Shown here piece by piece: positions 17,418 through 24,608 of a stretch of 40,232 nucleotides of DNA. Position numbers and translations under genes: made by a program. The notes beneath the pieces are model-generated. The model worked only from the letters and a program-made list of their open reading frames with translations. It searched no databases and was not told the DNA's origin. Numbering within the stretch: the stretch's first letter is position 1; each line of letters begins with the position of its first letter. Where the stretch lies: contig CALAQT010000200.1 in the NCBI GenBank assembly GCA_937888775.1, forward strand, positions 1-40,232, written 5' to 3'. Source of the DNA: an uncultured Actinomycetes bacterium (GTDB taxonomy: Bacteria; Actinomycetota; Thermoleophilia; Solirubrobacterales; Solirubrobacteraceae).

Positions 17418-17936
17418 ATGCTCGTCCTCGGTATCGATCCCGGAACCGCCAGCACCGGCTATGGCCTGGTCCGCAGCCAGGGCTCTCAGTTTCACGCACT
17501 GCAGGAGGGTGTCATCCGGACCGCACCGGGCGTGCCGCTTGAGCGGCGGTTGGCCGAGATCCACGCCCGGGTGGCCGAGCTGCTCGACGCCCATCACCCC
17601 GACGCGGTGGCGGTCGAGGAGCTGTATTTCGGGGCCAACGTTCGCACGGCGTTCGCCGTCGGCCAGGCGCGGGGTGTGGTGCTGCTGGCGGCAGGCCAGC
17701 GTGGCGTCCCCTCGCGGTCCTACACGCCCCAGCAGGTCAAGAGCGCCGTCTGCGGGCACGGCCGGGCCGGCAAGGACCAGGTGGGGCGGATGGTGGCCCG
17801 GCTGCTCGGGCTGGCGTCGGTCCCCACACCCGATCACGCCGCCGATGCGCTGGCGGTGGCGATCTGTGACCTCAACCGCGCTCCGCTGGCCCTGGCGGTG
17901 GCCGCCGCGCCGTCGGCGGCCGGAGCGCAGCCATGA
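17418..17936 (+). CDS. ruvC: Holliday junction resolvase RuvC
   Basis: This 172-residue endonuclease cuts Holliday junctions symmetrically within the RuvABC complex. The RNase H-like active site is complete: Asp7 in VLGIDPGTASTGYG, Glu67 in VAVEELYFGAN, and His140 plus Asp143 in PDHAADALAVAICD, the His/Asp variant known from Thermus and mycobacteria. SYTPQQVKSAVCGHGRAGKDQV is the DNA-binding region. The frame is open from 17364, but the ATG at 17418 starts directly at the first strand, as in the family. The stop overlaps the ruvA start by 4 nt. The gene stands 8.4 kb after yebC. Confidence 0.95.
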   Translation: MLVLGIDPGTASTGYGLVRSQGSQFHALQEGVIRTAPGVPLERRLAEIHARVAELLDAHHPDAVAVEELYFGANVRTAFAVGQARGVVLLAAGQRGVPSRSYTPQQVKSAVCGHGRAGKDQVGRMVARLLGLASVPTPDHAADALAVAICDLNRAPLALAVAAAPSAAGAQP

Positions 17937-18511
17937 TTGCCCTGATCTCAGGCTCGGTGGCCGTGCGCCGTGGCGACCATGTGGTGGTGGACTGCGGCGG
18001 GGTCGGCTACCGGCTGGCGGTCTCAGGCGAGACGCTGCGGCAGGTCCCGGCGGTGGGACGCACGGTCGCCCTGCACACCCACCTGGTGGTCCGCGAGGAC
18101 GCGCTGGCGCTGTACGGATTCGCCACCGAGAGCGAGCGCGACCTGTTCCTGATGCTGCTGGCGGTGCAATCCGTCGGCCCGAAGGTGGCGCTCGCCGTGC
18201 TGTCAGCGGCGCCGCCGCGTGAGCTGCTGAGCGCGGTGGCGGCCGGTGACGTGGGCCGGCTGCAGGCCGCACCCGGCGTCGGCAAGCGAACGGCGGAGCG
18301 GATCGTCGTCGAACTGCGCGAGAAGGTCGGGGCGGCGCTCCCTGAGGGGGCGATCTCGGTCACTCGCGGCGATGACCCCCGCTCGCTGGCGCGTGAGGCG
18401 CTGCTGGGCCTGGGCTACGGCCCGGCCGAGGCCGACGAGCTGCTGGACGGCGCCGAGGGCGAGGACACCGCGCAGCTGCTGGCCAACGCGCTGCGGAGCG
18501 CCCGCCAATGA
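17933..18511 (+). CDS. ruvA: Holliday junction DNA helicase subunit RuvA
   Basis: This 192-residue protein binds the four-way junction and loads RuvB. The N-terminal OB fold begins [31 protein letters not shown]. Two helix-hairpin-helix motifs follow, [15 protein letters not shown] and [20 protein letters not shown]. The C-terminal three-helix domain ([20 protein letters not shown]) contacts RuvB. It overlaps ruvC and ruvB by 4 nt each (ATGA), so the three proteins are made by coupled translation. Confidence 0.96.
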   Translation: MIALISGSVAVRRGDHVVVDCGGVGYRLAVSGETLRQVPAVGRTVALHTHLVVREDALALYGFATESERDLFLMLLAVQSVGPKVALAVLSAAPPRELLSAVAAGDVGRLQAAPGVGKRTAERIVVELREKVGAALPEGAISVTRGDDPRSLAREALLGLGYGPAEADELLDGAEGEDTAQLLANALRSARQ

Positions 18512-19533
18512 GCTCGGCGGAGTCCCGCCTGCAGGCTCCCGGGGAGCTATCAGAAGAGGAGCTGGAGCTCGATCGCTCCCTGCGCCCGCGCCGGCTGGAG
18601 GACTTCGTCGGCCAGGAGGCGCTCAAGGATCAGCTGGCGATCGCGATCGCCGCGGCCGCGGGGCGCGGTGAAGCGCTCGATCACGTGCTGCTGGCCGGCC
18701 CCCCGGGACTGGGCAAGACCTCTCTGGCTCAGATTGTGGCGATCGAGCTCGACGTGCCGTTTGTGCAGACCGCCGGTCCCGCCTTGGAGCGTAAGGGCGA
18801 CATCGCGTCGTTTTTGACCGCACTCGCGCCGCGCTCGGTGTTCTTCGTGGACGAGATCCACCGTCTGCCCCGCGCGCTGGAGGAGACCTTCTACCCCGCG
18901 ATGGAGGACGGCGCGCTGCCGATCACCGTCGGCCAGGGAGCCGGCGCCCGGGTCGTCACGCTGCCGCTTCCCCCGTTCACGCTGATCGGGGCGACGACCA
19001 GGACCGGCCTGCTGACCACACCGCTGCGCGACCGCTTCGGCATCCAGCAGCGACTTGAGCATTACGACGCCGCCGATCTGGCGCTGATCGTCCGGCGCTC
19101 GGCGCGGCTGCTCGGAGTCGAGCTCGAGCTCGACGGCGCCACAGCGATCGCCCGGCGCAGCAGGGGCACCCCCCGGATCGCCAACCGGCTGCTCAAGCGC
19201 GTGCGCGATTACGCCGAGGTCCGCCACCGAGGGATCGTCACCGGGGTGATCGCCAGCGACGCTCTGGACCTGCTGCAGGTCGATGACGAGGGACTGGATC
19301 GGCTTGACCGGGAGATCCTGCGCACGATCTGCGAGAAGTTCGGCGGCGGCCCCGTCGGGCTCTCGACGCTGGCCGTCGCGGTGGGTGAGGAGCAGGACAC
19401 GATCGAGGACGTCTACGAGCCGTATCTGCTGCAGCGCGGCCTGATCGAGCGTACGCCGCGGGGACGAGCTGCCACCAGACGGGCGTATGCACACCTCGGA
19501 CTGTCGCCAGCGGGGCAGGGATCGCTACTCTGA
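18508..19533 (+). CDS. ruvB: Holliday junction branch migration ATPase RuvB
   Basis: This 341-residue AAA+ motor drives branch migration. Walker A is GPPGLGKTS at about 64-72, Walker B is [11 protein letters not shown], sensor 1 is [20 protein letters not shown], and the arginine finger region follows it. The C-terminal winged helix reads [20 protein letters not shown] and [20 protein letters not shown]. The length is typical. It is the last gene of the coupled ruvCAB operon; the next gene begins about 105 bp later with its own -10 box. Confidence 0.97.
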   Translation: MSSAESRLQAPGELSEEELELDRSLRPRRLEDFVGQEALKDQLAIAIAAAAGRGEALDHVLLAGPPGLGKTSLAQIVAIELDVPFVQTAGPALERKGDIASFLTALAPRSVFFVDEIHRLPRALEETFYPAMEDGALPITVGQGAGARVVTLPLPPFTLIGATTRTGLLTTPLRDRFGIQQRLEHYDAADLALIVRRSARLLGVELELDGATAIARRSRGTPRIANRLLKRVRDYAEVRHRGIVTGVIASDALDLLQVDDEGLDRLDREILRTICEKFGGGPVGLSTLAVAVGEEQDTIEDVYEPYLLQRGLIERTPRGRAATRRAYAHLGLSPAGQGSLL

Positions 19534-19622
19534 GAGCCTTGAGGGCTGAGGCGCGCCCTGCGATCAGTGATGCACTTGGGGCCGGTGGGCCTTTGCTCCA
19601 CATGCCGCGAGCCGTGTGTCTC

Positions 19623-19628
19623 TATCCT
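19623..19628 (+). promoter_or_regulatory. -10 box of the zinc-ribbon/PAS gene
   Basis: TATCCT ends 9 nt before the ATG at 19638. No Shine-Dalgarno is present. Confidence 0.45.
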
Positions 19629-19637
19629 GGGGCCCCG

Positions 19638-20102
19638 ATGAGCAACGAGCACTACTTCATTTGCCCCCACTGCGGGAACCGGTCGATGGCTCCCGACCGC
19701 AACGCGGGCTTCCGCCGCGAGGCCCGCGGATGTGAGAAATGCGGCTTCGCCTACCTGTTCGAGCTGCTCGACGACTACTACCCCGCCCCCACCGCCGCCT
19801 TCTTCGCCTGTGACTCCGACGGGCGCATCGTCGACTGCGGGCGGGGCTCGTTCGAGCTGACCGGCCTGAAGACCGAGCAGGCGATCGGCCGGCCTGTGGG
19901 CGAGGTGCTGGGGCTGCGCTTCGAGGACGGCACCGACTACGTGGCGACCGCGCTGGAATGGGAGGTCCGCGTGCAGCGCAAGCCCGTGGAGGTCAACGCC
20001 GAGCGCGATCTCCCCGCGCGGGCGGTGGCCGACATCTTTCCGGCCTACGACGACGAGGACGGTGGCCTGCTCGTCGTACTGACGCCGACCAACCACAGCT
20101 AG
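19638..20102 (+). CDS. Zinc-ribbon plus PAS domain protein
   Basis: This is a 154-residue soluble protein. The N-terminus is a zinc ribbon with Cys9/Cys12 (FICPHCGN) and Cys32/Cys35 (GCEKCGFAYLFEL). The rest reads as a PAS domain: PAPTAAFFACDSDGRIVDCG, RGSFELTGLKTEQAIGRPV, GEVLGLRF and a C-terminal strand GGLLVVLTPTN. It has no kinase, cyclase or other output domain, so it may act through a partner, perhaps a protein or nucleic acid held by the ribbon. The open frame starts at 19539, but the ATG at 19638 follows a -10 box and gives a compact protein. It lies between ruvB and secDF. Confidence 0.78.
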   Translation: MSNEHYFICPHCGNRSMAPDRNAGFRREARGCEKCGFAYLFELLDDYYPAPTAAFFACDSDGRIVDCGRGSFELTGLKTEQAIGRPVGEVLGLRFEDGTDYVATALEWEVRVQRKPVEVNAERDLPARAVADIFPAYDDEDGGLLVVLTPTNHS

Positions 20103-20130
20103 TGATGCGCATCGGTTGCCCCCGGGCGAC

Positions 20131-20136
20131 TAGCAT
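20131..20136 (+). promoter_or_regulatory. Candidate -10 box of secDF
   Basis: TAGCAT ends 12 nt before the secDF ATG. The distance would leave a leader of about five nucleotides. I see no -35 at the usual spacing. Confidence 0.35.
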
Positions 20137-20148
20137 CCAGCCAGGCCC

Positions 20149-23100
20149 ATGACAGACCGAAAGCGTCACGGCTTCGTCCTGCTTCTCGTCGCCGGGCTGA
20201 TCGCCGCCTCGGTGTTCGTGATCACCCAACAGGCGACCCGCCTTGGGTTGGACCTGAAGGGCGGGATCGAGCTCGTCTACCAGGGCAAGCCGACGCCGCA
20301 GAGCGGGGTGACGCCGGCTTCGCTCAGCCGCGCGGTCGACATCATGCGCCAGCGCGTCGACCAGCTCGGCGTTTCCGAGCCAGAGATCCAGACGACGGGC
20401 GGCAGCCAGATCACGGTCGGCCTGCCCGATGTGACCAACACTCAGCGGGCGATCAATGAGGTAGGCACCACGGCGCGGCTGGAGTTCTATGACTGGGAGG
20501 CCAATGCGCTGACGCCCAACAGCAAGACGGTGGCCAGTCAGCTGCAGACCCAGGATGCGACGGCGCTGGAGATCAGTCAGGGGTCGGCGGCGGTCGCGCC
20601 GGGCAATCCGGGTGCCGGAAGTCTGCCGCTGTATCAGGCTGTGCAGCTCGCCTCCAAGCAGCCACCGTCAGTCGGCGCCGGCAATGCGCGAGACGGCAAG
20701 GAGTACTACCTGTTCGGCGCCCCCGGGTCCGCTGCGTGCGCAACCGCCGCCAAGGATCAGCACACGACCGCCGTCGCCGGTGTGCACTGCCTGCTGTCCG
20801 GGCCCGACGATGAGACCAGCACCAATCCCCAGATCATCGCCGGCGATCTGGCCGCCGGGCTGCCGGCCGGAGTGAAGGCCTCCCAGGGCCAGGAACTGGT
20901 GGTCCCCCAGGGCACGGTTGTGCTGCTGGCTGCGGCGCCGACTGCGTCGCAGCAGGTGAAGTTCGGTAGCCCTGACGCGCAGTACTTCGTGCTCAAGGAC
21001 AACGTCGCGCTGTTTGGCAACGACATCACCAACCCGCAGCAGAGCACCGACCAGACGGGCAGCCCGGACGTCTCGTTCGGCTTCAGCTCCAAGGGTGCGA
21101 ACGAGTTCCAGAAGGTCACCGGCGAGATCGCCCATCGCGGCGATCTGGTCAGCGGGCTGGGTTCGACCTATAGGCAGCACTTCGCCGTGGCCCTCGACAA
21201 CAAGCTGATCACGGTCCCGTCGATCGACTTCAAGCAGTATCCCGACGGGATCCTCGGCGGCGGCGGCGGTGCTGACATCACCGGCGGCTTCACGATCCAG
21301 TCCGCTCAGGATCTGGCGACCCAGCTGCGCCTCGGCGCGCTGCCGATCAAGCTCCAGCTGATCTCCGAGTCCCAGGTTTCGGCCACGCTGGGTAAGCAGG
21401 CGCTGAACCAGGGCCTGGTCGCGGGCGCCGCCGGCCTATTGGTGGTGGCGATCTTCCTGCTCGCCTACTACCGCGTGCTGGGCCTGATCGCGACTGCGGC
21501 CCTGGCCGTCTACGCGCTGTATTTCTACGCGCTGATCAAGCTGATCCCGATCACGCTGACGCTGCCGGGGATCGCCGGATTGATCCTGACGATCGGCGTC
21601 GCCGCCGACGCCAACATCGTGATCTTTGAGCGCGTCAAGGAGGAGATCCGCGCCGGGCGCTCGATCCGGCAGGGGATCATCACCGGTTACAAGAAGGGTC
21701 TGACGGCGATCATCGACGCCAACGTGGTCACGATCATGACCGCGTTCATCCTGTTCGTGCTCGCCACCGCCGAGGTGCAGGGCTTCGCCTTCACGCTGGG
21801 GATCGGCGTGATCGTGTCGCTCTTCACAGCCGTCCTGGCCACGCAGGCGATCCTGATGACGATGGGGGACTCGCGCACGATCTCGCGTCCCTCGGCGCTT
21901 GGCGCGGGAGGCAAGAAGCGCGTCTGGCGGTTCGATTTCATGGGCGCCAGCCGCTACTTCTTCTCGATGTCGGGCGTGATCCTGCTGGTCGGCGCACTGG
22001 CGATCGGCGGCCGCGGGCTGAACCTCGGCATCGACTTCACCTCGGGCACCCGGATCACGACCGGCCTGTCGCATCAGACGACCGCGTCACAGGTCAGCTC
22101 GGTGGTCAGCCAGGCCGGGGCGGCCAACCCCACGGTCCAGAAGATCACCAACAAGGCGCTGGGCAACAGCGTCTATCAGATCTCCTCCAAGGAGCTGCCG
22201 CAGAACAAGATCGCCGCTGTGAGCACAGCGCTGCAGATCCATTTCGGGGTGCGCACATTCGACGATACGTCGGTGGGGCCGACCTTCGGTAAGACGGTGG
22301 CCAACAGCGCGGTGGTGGCGATCATCGCGTCGCTGCTGGTGATCTCGGCCTACGTGGCGCTGCGCTTTGAATGGAAGTTCGCGATTCCGGTCCTGATCGC
22401 GCTGATGCACGACCTATTGATCACTGCCGGCGTGTACGCGCTGACCGGCCGGGAGGTGACGACAGCGACGGTGGCCGCGCTGTTGACGATCTTGGGCTAT
22501 TCGCTCTACGACACGATCATCGTGTTCGACCGGGTTCGCGAGAACATCCCGCGGATGCCCCGCGCCGCGTTCTCGCAGATCGTCAACCGCTCCATGTCCG
22601 AGGTGCTGACGCGATCGATCGCCACCACTTCGTGCACGCTGATGCCGATTATCGCGCTGCTGTTGTTCGGCGGCTCGACGCTGAAGGACTTCGCCTTCGC
22701 GCTGCTGATCGGCGTCGCCTCCGGCGCCTACTCCTCGATCTTCATCGCCTCGCCGGTGCTCACCCACTGGAAGGAGCGCGAGCCCGGCTATCGCGCTCGC
22801 CGCCGCCGGATCGAGGCCGACGCCGGCCACGTGCCGGCTTACGCGGCCACCGGCGCCGACGTCGAGCCGGTCCGCGATCGCGGACGCGGCCGGACGGGAA
22901 GGCTGACCACACCTGAGCCCGAGGGCGCCGTCTCGGCGGCCGAGTTCGAGCAGATGAAGCGCGACCTGGAGGTCGAAACCAAGGAGCCGTCACGGCATAC
23001 GTCATCGCTGACCCAGCGCCTCGCCCACACGCCCGAGGCCGAAGTGGACGCCCCGTCCAAGCCGCGCCCCAAGGCGCGCCGTCCGGTTGACGGCGCCGGC

Positions 23101-23301
23101 CAGACCAAGCCTGCGGCACCGGACGCTGGCGGCTCAGGCCGGACGACACCTCCGGTCCGGGACGCCGGCGAGGGCAACGGTGACGGGTTTGAGCGCGCTC
23201 CGGACGTCGCCGAGAACGAGGGCGTTGCCCAGACGCCGAAGCCCAAGCCGGCACCGAAGTCCTCACGCACCCGCAGCCGCCGCCATGGGAGACGCCGCTG
23301 A
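20149..23301 (+). CDS. secDF: Fused protein-export membrane protein SecDF
   Basis: This 1050-residue fusion uses the proton gradient to help SecYEG-exported proteins leave the membrane. The SecD half (about 1-590) has a first membrane segment, then GLDLKGGIELVYQG, a large periplasmic P1 domain, and segments with GVAADANIVIFERVKEEI. The SecF half (about 600-880) has LGIDFTSGTRITTGL, a short P1-like domain and YSLYDTIIVFDRVREN. The Asp residues in these segments are the expected proton path. A tail of about 150 residues, rich in Pro, Lys and Arg and ending SRTRSRRHGRRR, has no family match that I know and should be cytoplasmic. Many actinobacteria keep secD and secF separate; Bacillus fuses them. 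Confidence 0.95.
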   Translation: MTDRKRHGFVLLLVAGLIAASVFVITQQATRLGLDLKGGIELVYQGKPTPQSGVTPASLSRAVDIMRQRVDQLGVSEPEIQTTGGSQITVGLPDVTNTQRAINEVGTTARLEFYDWEANALTPNSKTVASQLQTQDATALEISQGSAAVAPGNPGAGSLPLYQAVQLASKQPPSVGAGNARDGKEYYLFGAPGSAACATAAKDQHTTAVAGVHCLLSGPDDETSTNPQIIAGDLAAGLPAGVKASQGQELVVPQGTVVLLAAAPTASQQVKFGSPDAQYFVLKDNVALFGNDITNPQQSTDQTGSPDVSFGFSSKGANEFQKVTGEIAHRGDLVSGLGSTYRQHFAVALDNKLITVPSIDFKQYPDGILGGGGGADITGGFTIQSAQDLATQLRLGALPIKLQLISESQVSATLGKQALNQGLVAGAAGLLVVAIFLLAYYRVLGLIATAALAVYALYFYALIKLIPITLTLPGIAGLILTIGVAADANIVIFERVKEEIRAGRSIRQGIITGYKKGLTAIIDANVVTIMTAFILFVLATAEVQGFAFTLGIGVIVSLFTAVLATQAILMTMGDSRTISRPSALGAGGKKRVWRFDFMGASRYFFSMSGVILLVGALAIGGRGLNLGIDFTSGTRITTGLSHQTTASQVSSVVSQAGAANPTVQKITNKALGNSVYQISSKELPQNKIAAVSTALQIHFGVRTFDDTSVGPTFGKTVANSAVVAIIASLLVISAYVALRFEWKFAIPVLIALMHDLLITAGVYALTGREVTTATVAALLTILGYSLYDTIIVFDRVRENIPRMPRAAFSQIVNRSMSEVLTRSIATTSCTLMPIIALLLFGGSTLKDFAFALLIGVASGAYSSIFIASPVLTHWKEREPGYRARRRRIEADAGHVPAYAATGADVEPVRDRGRGRTGRLTTPEPEGAVSAAEFEQMKRDLEVETKEPSRHTSSLTQRLAHTPEAEVDAPSKPRPKARRPVDGAGQTKPAAPDAGGSGRTTPPVRDAGEGNGDGFERAPDVAENEGVAQTPKPKPAPKSSRTRSRRHGRRR

Positions 23302-23351
23302 TGGGGATGCACGCCGGCAAGCATCATCACCGTGAGAAGGGAGCTCGCTGA
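23301..23351 (+). other. Candidate 16-codon leader ORF
   Basis: An ATG at 23301 overlaps the secDF stop (TGATG) and opens MGMHAGKHHHREKGAR, ending one base before the next gene's ATG. GGGAG lies 10 nt upstream. The next gene's start has the same arrangement (GGGAG, then ATGGGGATGC), so this looks like a duplicated initiation region or a coupling peptide. There is no proof that it is translated. Confidence 0.3.
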
Positions 23352-23352
23352 C

Positions 23353-23637
23353 ATGGGGATGCTTGCTTGGGTGATGATGGGGTTGGCCTTATGGCATTTC
23401 ACGATCTGGCTGCCCGATCGCTACTGGGGCGGGATCGTCGGCGCGTTCATCGGGGCGCTCGTCGGCGCCGCCCTCTGCGGCCTGATCATCAGCGGGTTTC
23501 ACATCCCCGGACGCCACGCCACCGATGTCGGTACCACCCTGGAGGCGATCCCCGGTGCGCTGATCGGGATGGCGGTGGTGTACTTCGAAGGCATCCGACG
23601 TGAGCGCGGCGGCGAATCCGGGGCGGTCGGGCTGTAA
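23353..23637 (+). CDS. Small membrane protein
   Basis: This is a 94-residue protein with three hydrophobic stretches: MLAWVMMGLALWHFTIWL, GIVGAFIGALVGAALCGLII and AIPGALIGMAVVYFEGI. The glycine-rich helices (GGIVGAFIGALVG) recall the GlsB/YeaQ/YmgE group, but the match is weak and I give no function. The frame is open from a GTG at 23332. The ATG at 23353 has GGGAG 9 nt upstream and is preferred. It follows secDF by 51 bp and is probably on the same transcript. Confidence 0.7.
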   Translation: MGMLAWVMMGLALWHFTIWLPDRYWGGIVGAFIGALVGAALCGLIISGFHIPGRHATDVGTTLEAIPGALIGMAVVYFEGIRRERGGESGAVGL

Positions 23638-23640
23638 GCT
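23635..23640 (+). promoter_or_regulatory. -10 box of the secreted protein gene
   Basis: TAAGCT, whose first three bases are the stop codon of the preceding gene, ends 8 nt before the ATG at 23649. No Shine-Dalgarno lies between. Confidence 0.4.
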
Positions 23641-23648
23641 GCGCGGCG

Positions 23649-24494
23649 ATGGCCCTCCGGCTCAAGCTGCTCGCGCCACTGCTGACGTTGGCGGCCGGTC
23701 TGGCGGTCCCGGCCGGGACGCTGGCGAAGACCCAGAGCGGGCACTCAGGTGACGTCTCGGCGACCTTCTCGTTTGCCGGCACATTTCTCAATTTCACCCA
23801 CCAGCGGTTGAAGATCGTCCGTGCCGGCAAGGTTCTCTACAACCAGCCGGTGACCTCGCCCGCAACTGAGTGCGGCACGCAATGCGGGCCCGGAGCGTTC
23901 GGATCGCATGCCTCGTCGGTGACCGTGATGGACATCGAATCCGACGGTCAGCCCGATGTGATCCTGAGCCTGTTCTCCGGGGGCGCCAACTGCTGCTTCA
24001 TCGATCAGGTGTTCAGCCTGAACGCCGGCAAGACGACCTACGTCAAGACCGACCACGACTTCCTCTACGAAGGGGCTGCGATCAAGCGTCTGGCCGCCAA
24101 CGGCCCGCCCGAGTTCCTGTCGGCCAACGGCGCGTTCATCGGGGAGTTCACCGACAACGCGGACTCCGGCGCGCCGATCCAGATCTGGAGCTTCAGCGCC
24201 CATCGCTTCCGCGACGTGACCCGCGCCCGGTACCCCAATCTGATCAAGGCTGACGCGGCCAGATGGCTGAAGCTGTTCAAGCATCCGCAGGTCAAGAACA
24301 ACACCGTGGGCCTGATCGCCGCCTGGGCGGCCGACGAGGAACTGCTCGGCCAGGACAAGCTGGTGCAGTCAACGTTGGCCTTCGAGGCGGCCAAGGGCGA
24401 CCTGCGCGCCCCGCCCGGCGCGATGCTCAAGAGCGGCAAGCCGTTCATCAAGGCGCTGAACCGCTTTCTGATCAAGAACGGCTACGAGAAGTAG
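23649..24494 (+). CDS. Secreted protein of unknown function with an FG-GAP-like segment
   Basis: This is a 281-residue protein with a signal peptide (LKLLAPLLTLAAGLAVPAGTLA). The mature part has a beta-rich first half with SVTVMDIESDGQPDVILSLFS. This 'D.DGDG..D' phrase, as in FG-GAP/VCBS repeats, may bind calcium. CGTQCGPGAF and GGANCCFID hold four cysteines that could form disulfides outside the cell. The second half is helical and basic (ARWLKLFKHPQVKNN, KPFIKALNRFLIKNGYEK). I do not recognise a named family. Confidence 0.7.
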   Translation: MALRLKLLAPLLTLAAGLAVPAGTLAKTQSGHSGDVSATFSFAGTFLNFTHQRLKIVRAGKVLYNQPVTSPATECGTQCGPGAFGSHASSVTVMDIESDGQPDVILSLFSGGANCCFIDQVFSLNAGKTTYVKTDHDFLYEGAAIKRLAANGPPEFLSANGAFIGEFTDNADSGAPIQIWSFSAHRFRDVTRARYPNLIKADAARWLKLFKHPQVKNNTVGLIAAWAADEELLGQDKLVQSTLAFEAAKGDLRAPPGAMLKSGKPFIKALNRFLIKNGYEK

Positions 24495-24515
24495 TCACCT
24501 GCCGCCGCCGGCTGC

Positions 24516-24608
24516 GGGCATGTGGATCCGTCGGGGGCCCCACCTAGGCTGGGTGCATGCTGGGGGCATGTGGATCCGTCGGGGGCTCCACCTAGGCTGG
24601 GTGCATGC
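24516..24608. repeat. Tandem 45-bp duplication upstream of recJ
   Basis: Two 45-bp copies (24516-24560 and 24564-24608) lie 48 bp apart with one mismatch (GCCCC against GCTCC). Each contains the sequence TAGGCT followed 6 nt later by an ATG. The second ATG is the recJ start. The first ATG (24557) is in the same frame but meets a TAG after 12 codons, inside copy 2. The duplication therefore doubles the promoter and start region. It is the whole content of the 110-bp gap before recJ. Confidence 0.9.
24593..24598 (+). promoter_or_regulatory. -10 box of recJ (second copy)
   Basis: TAGGCT ends 6 nt before the recJ ATG. The same box occurs at 24545-24550 in the first copy of the duplication. Confidence 0.4.

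Noticed and set aside
20116..20136. TTGCCC as -35 of the secDF promoter
   Set aside because: The spacing to TAGCAT is only 9 bp, far from the usual 16-18.
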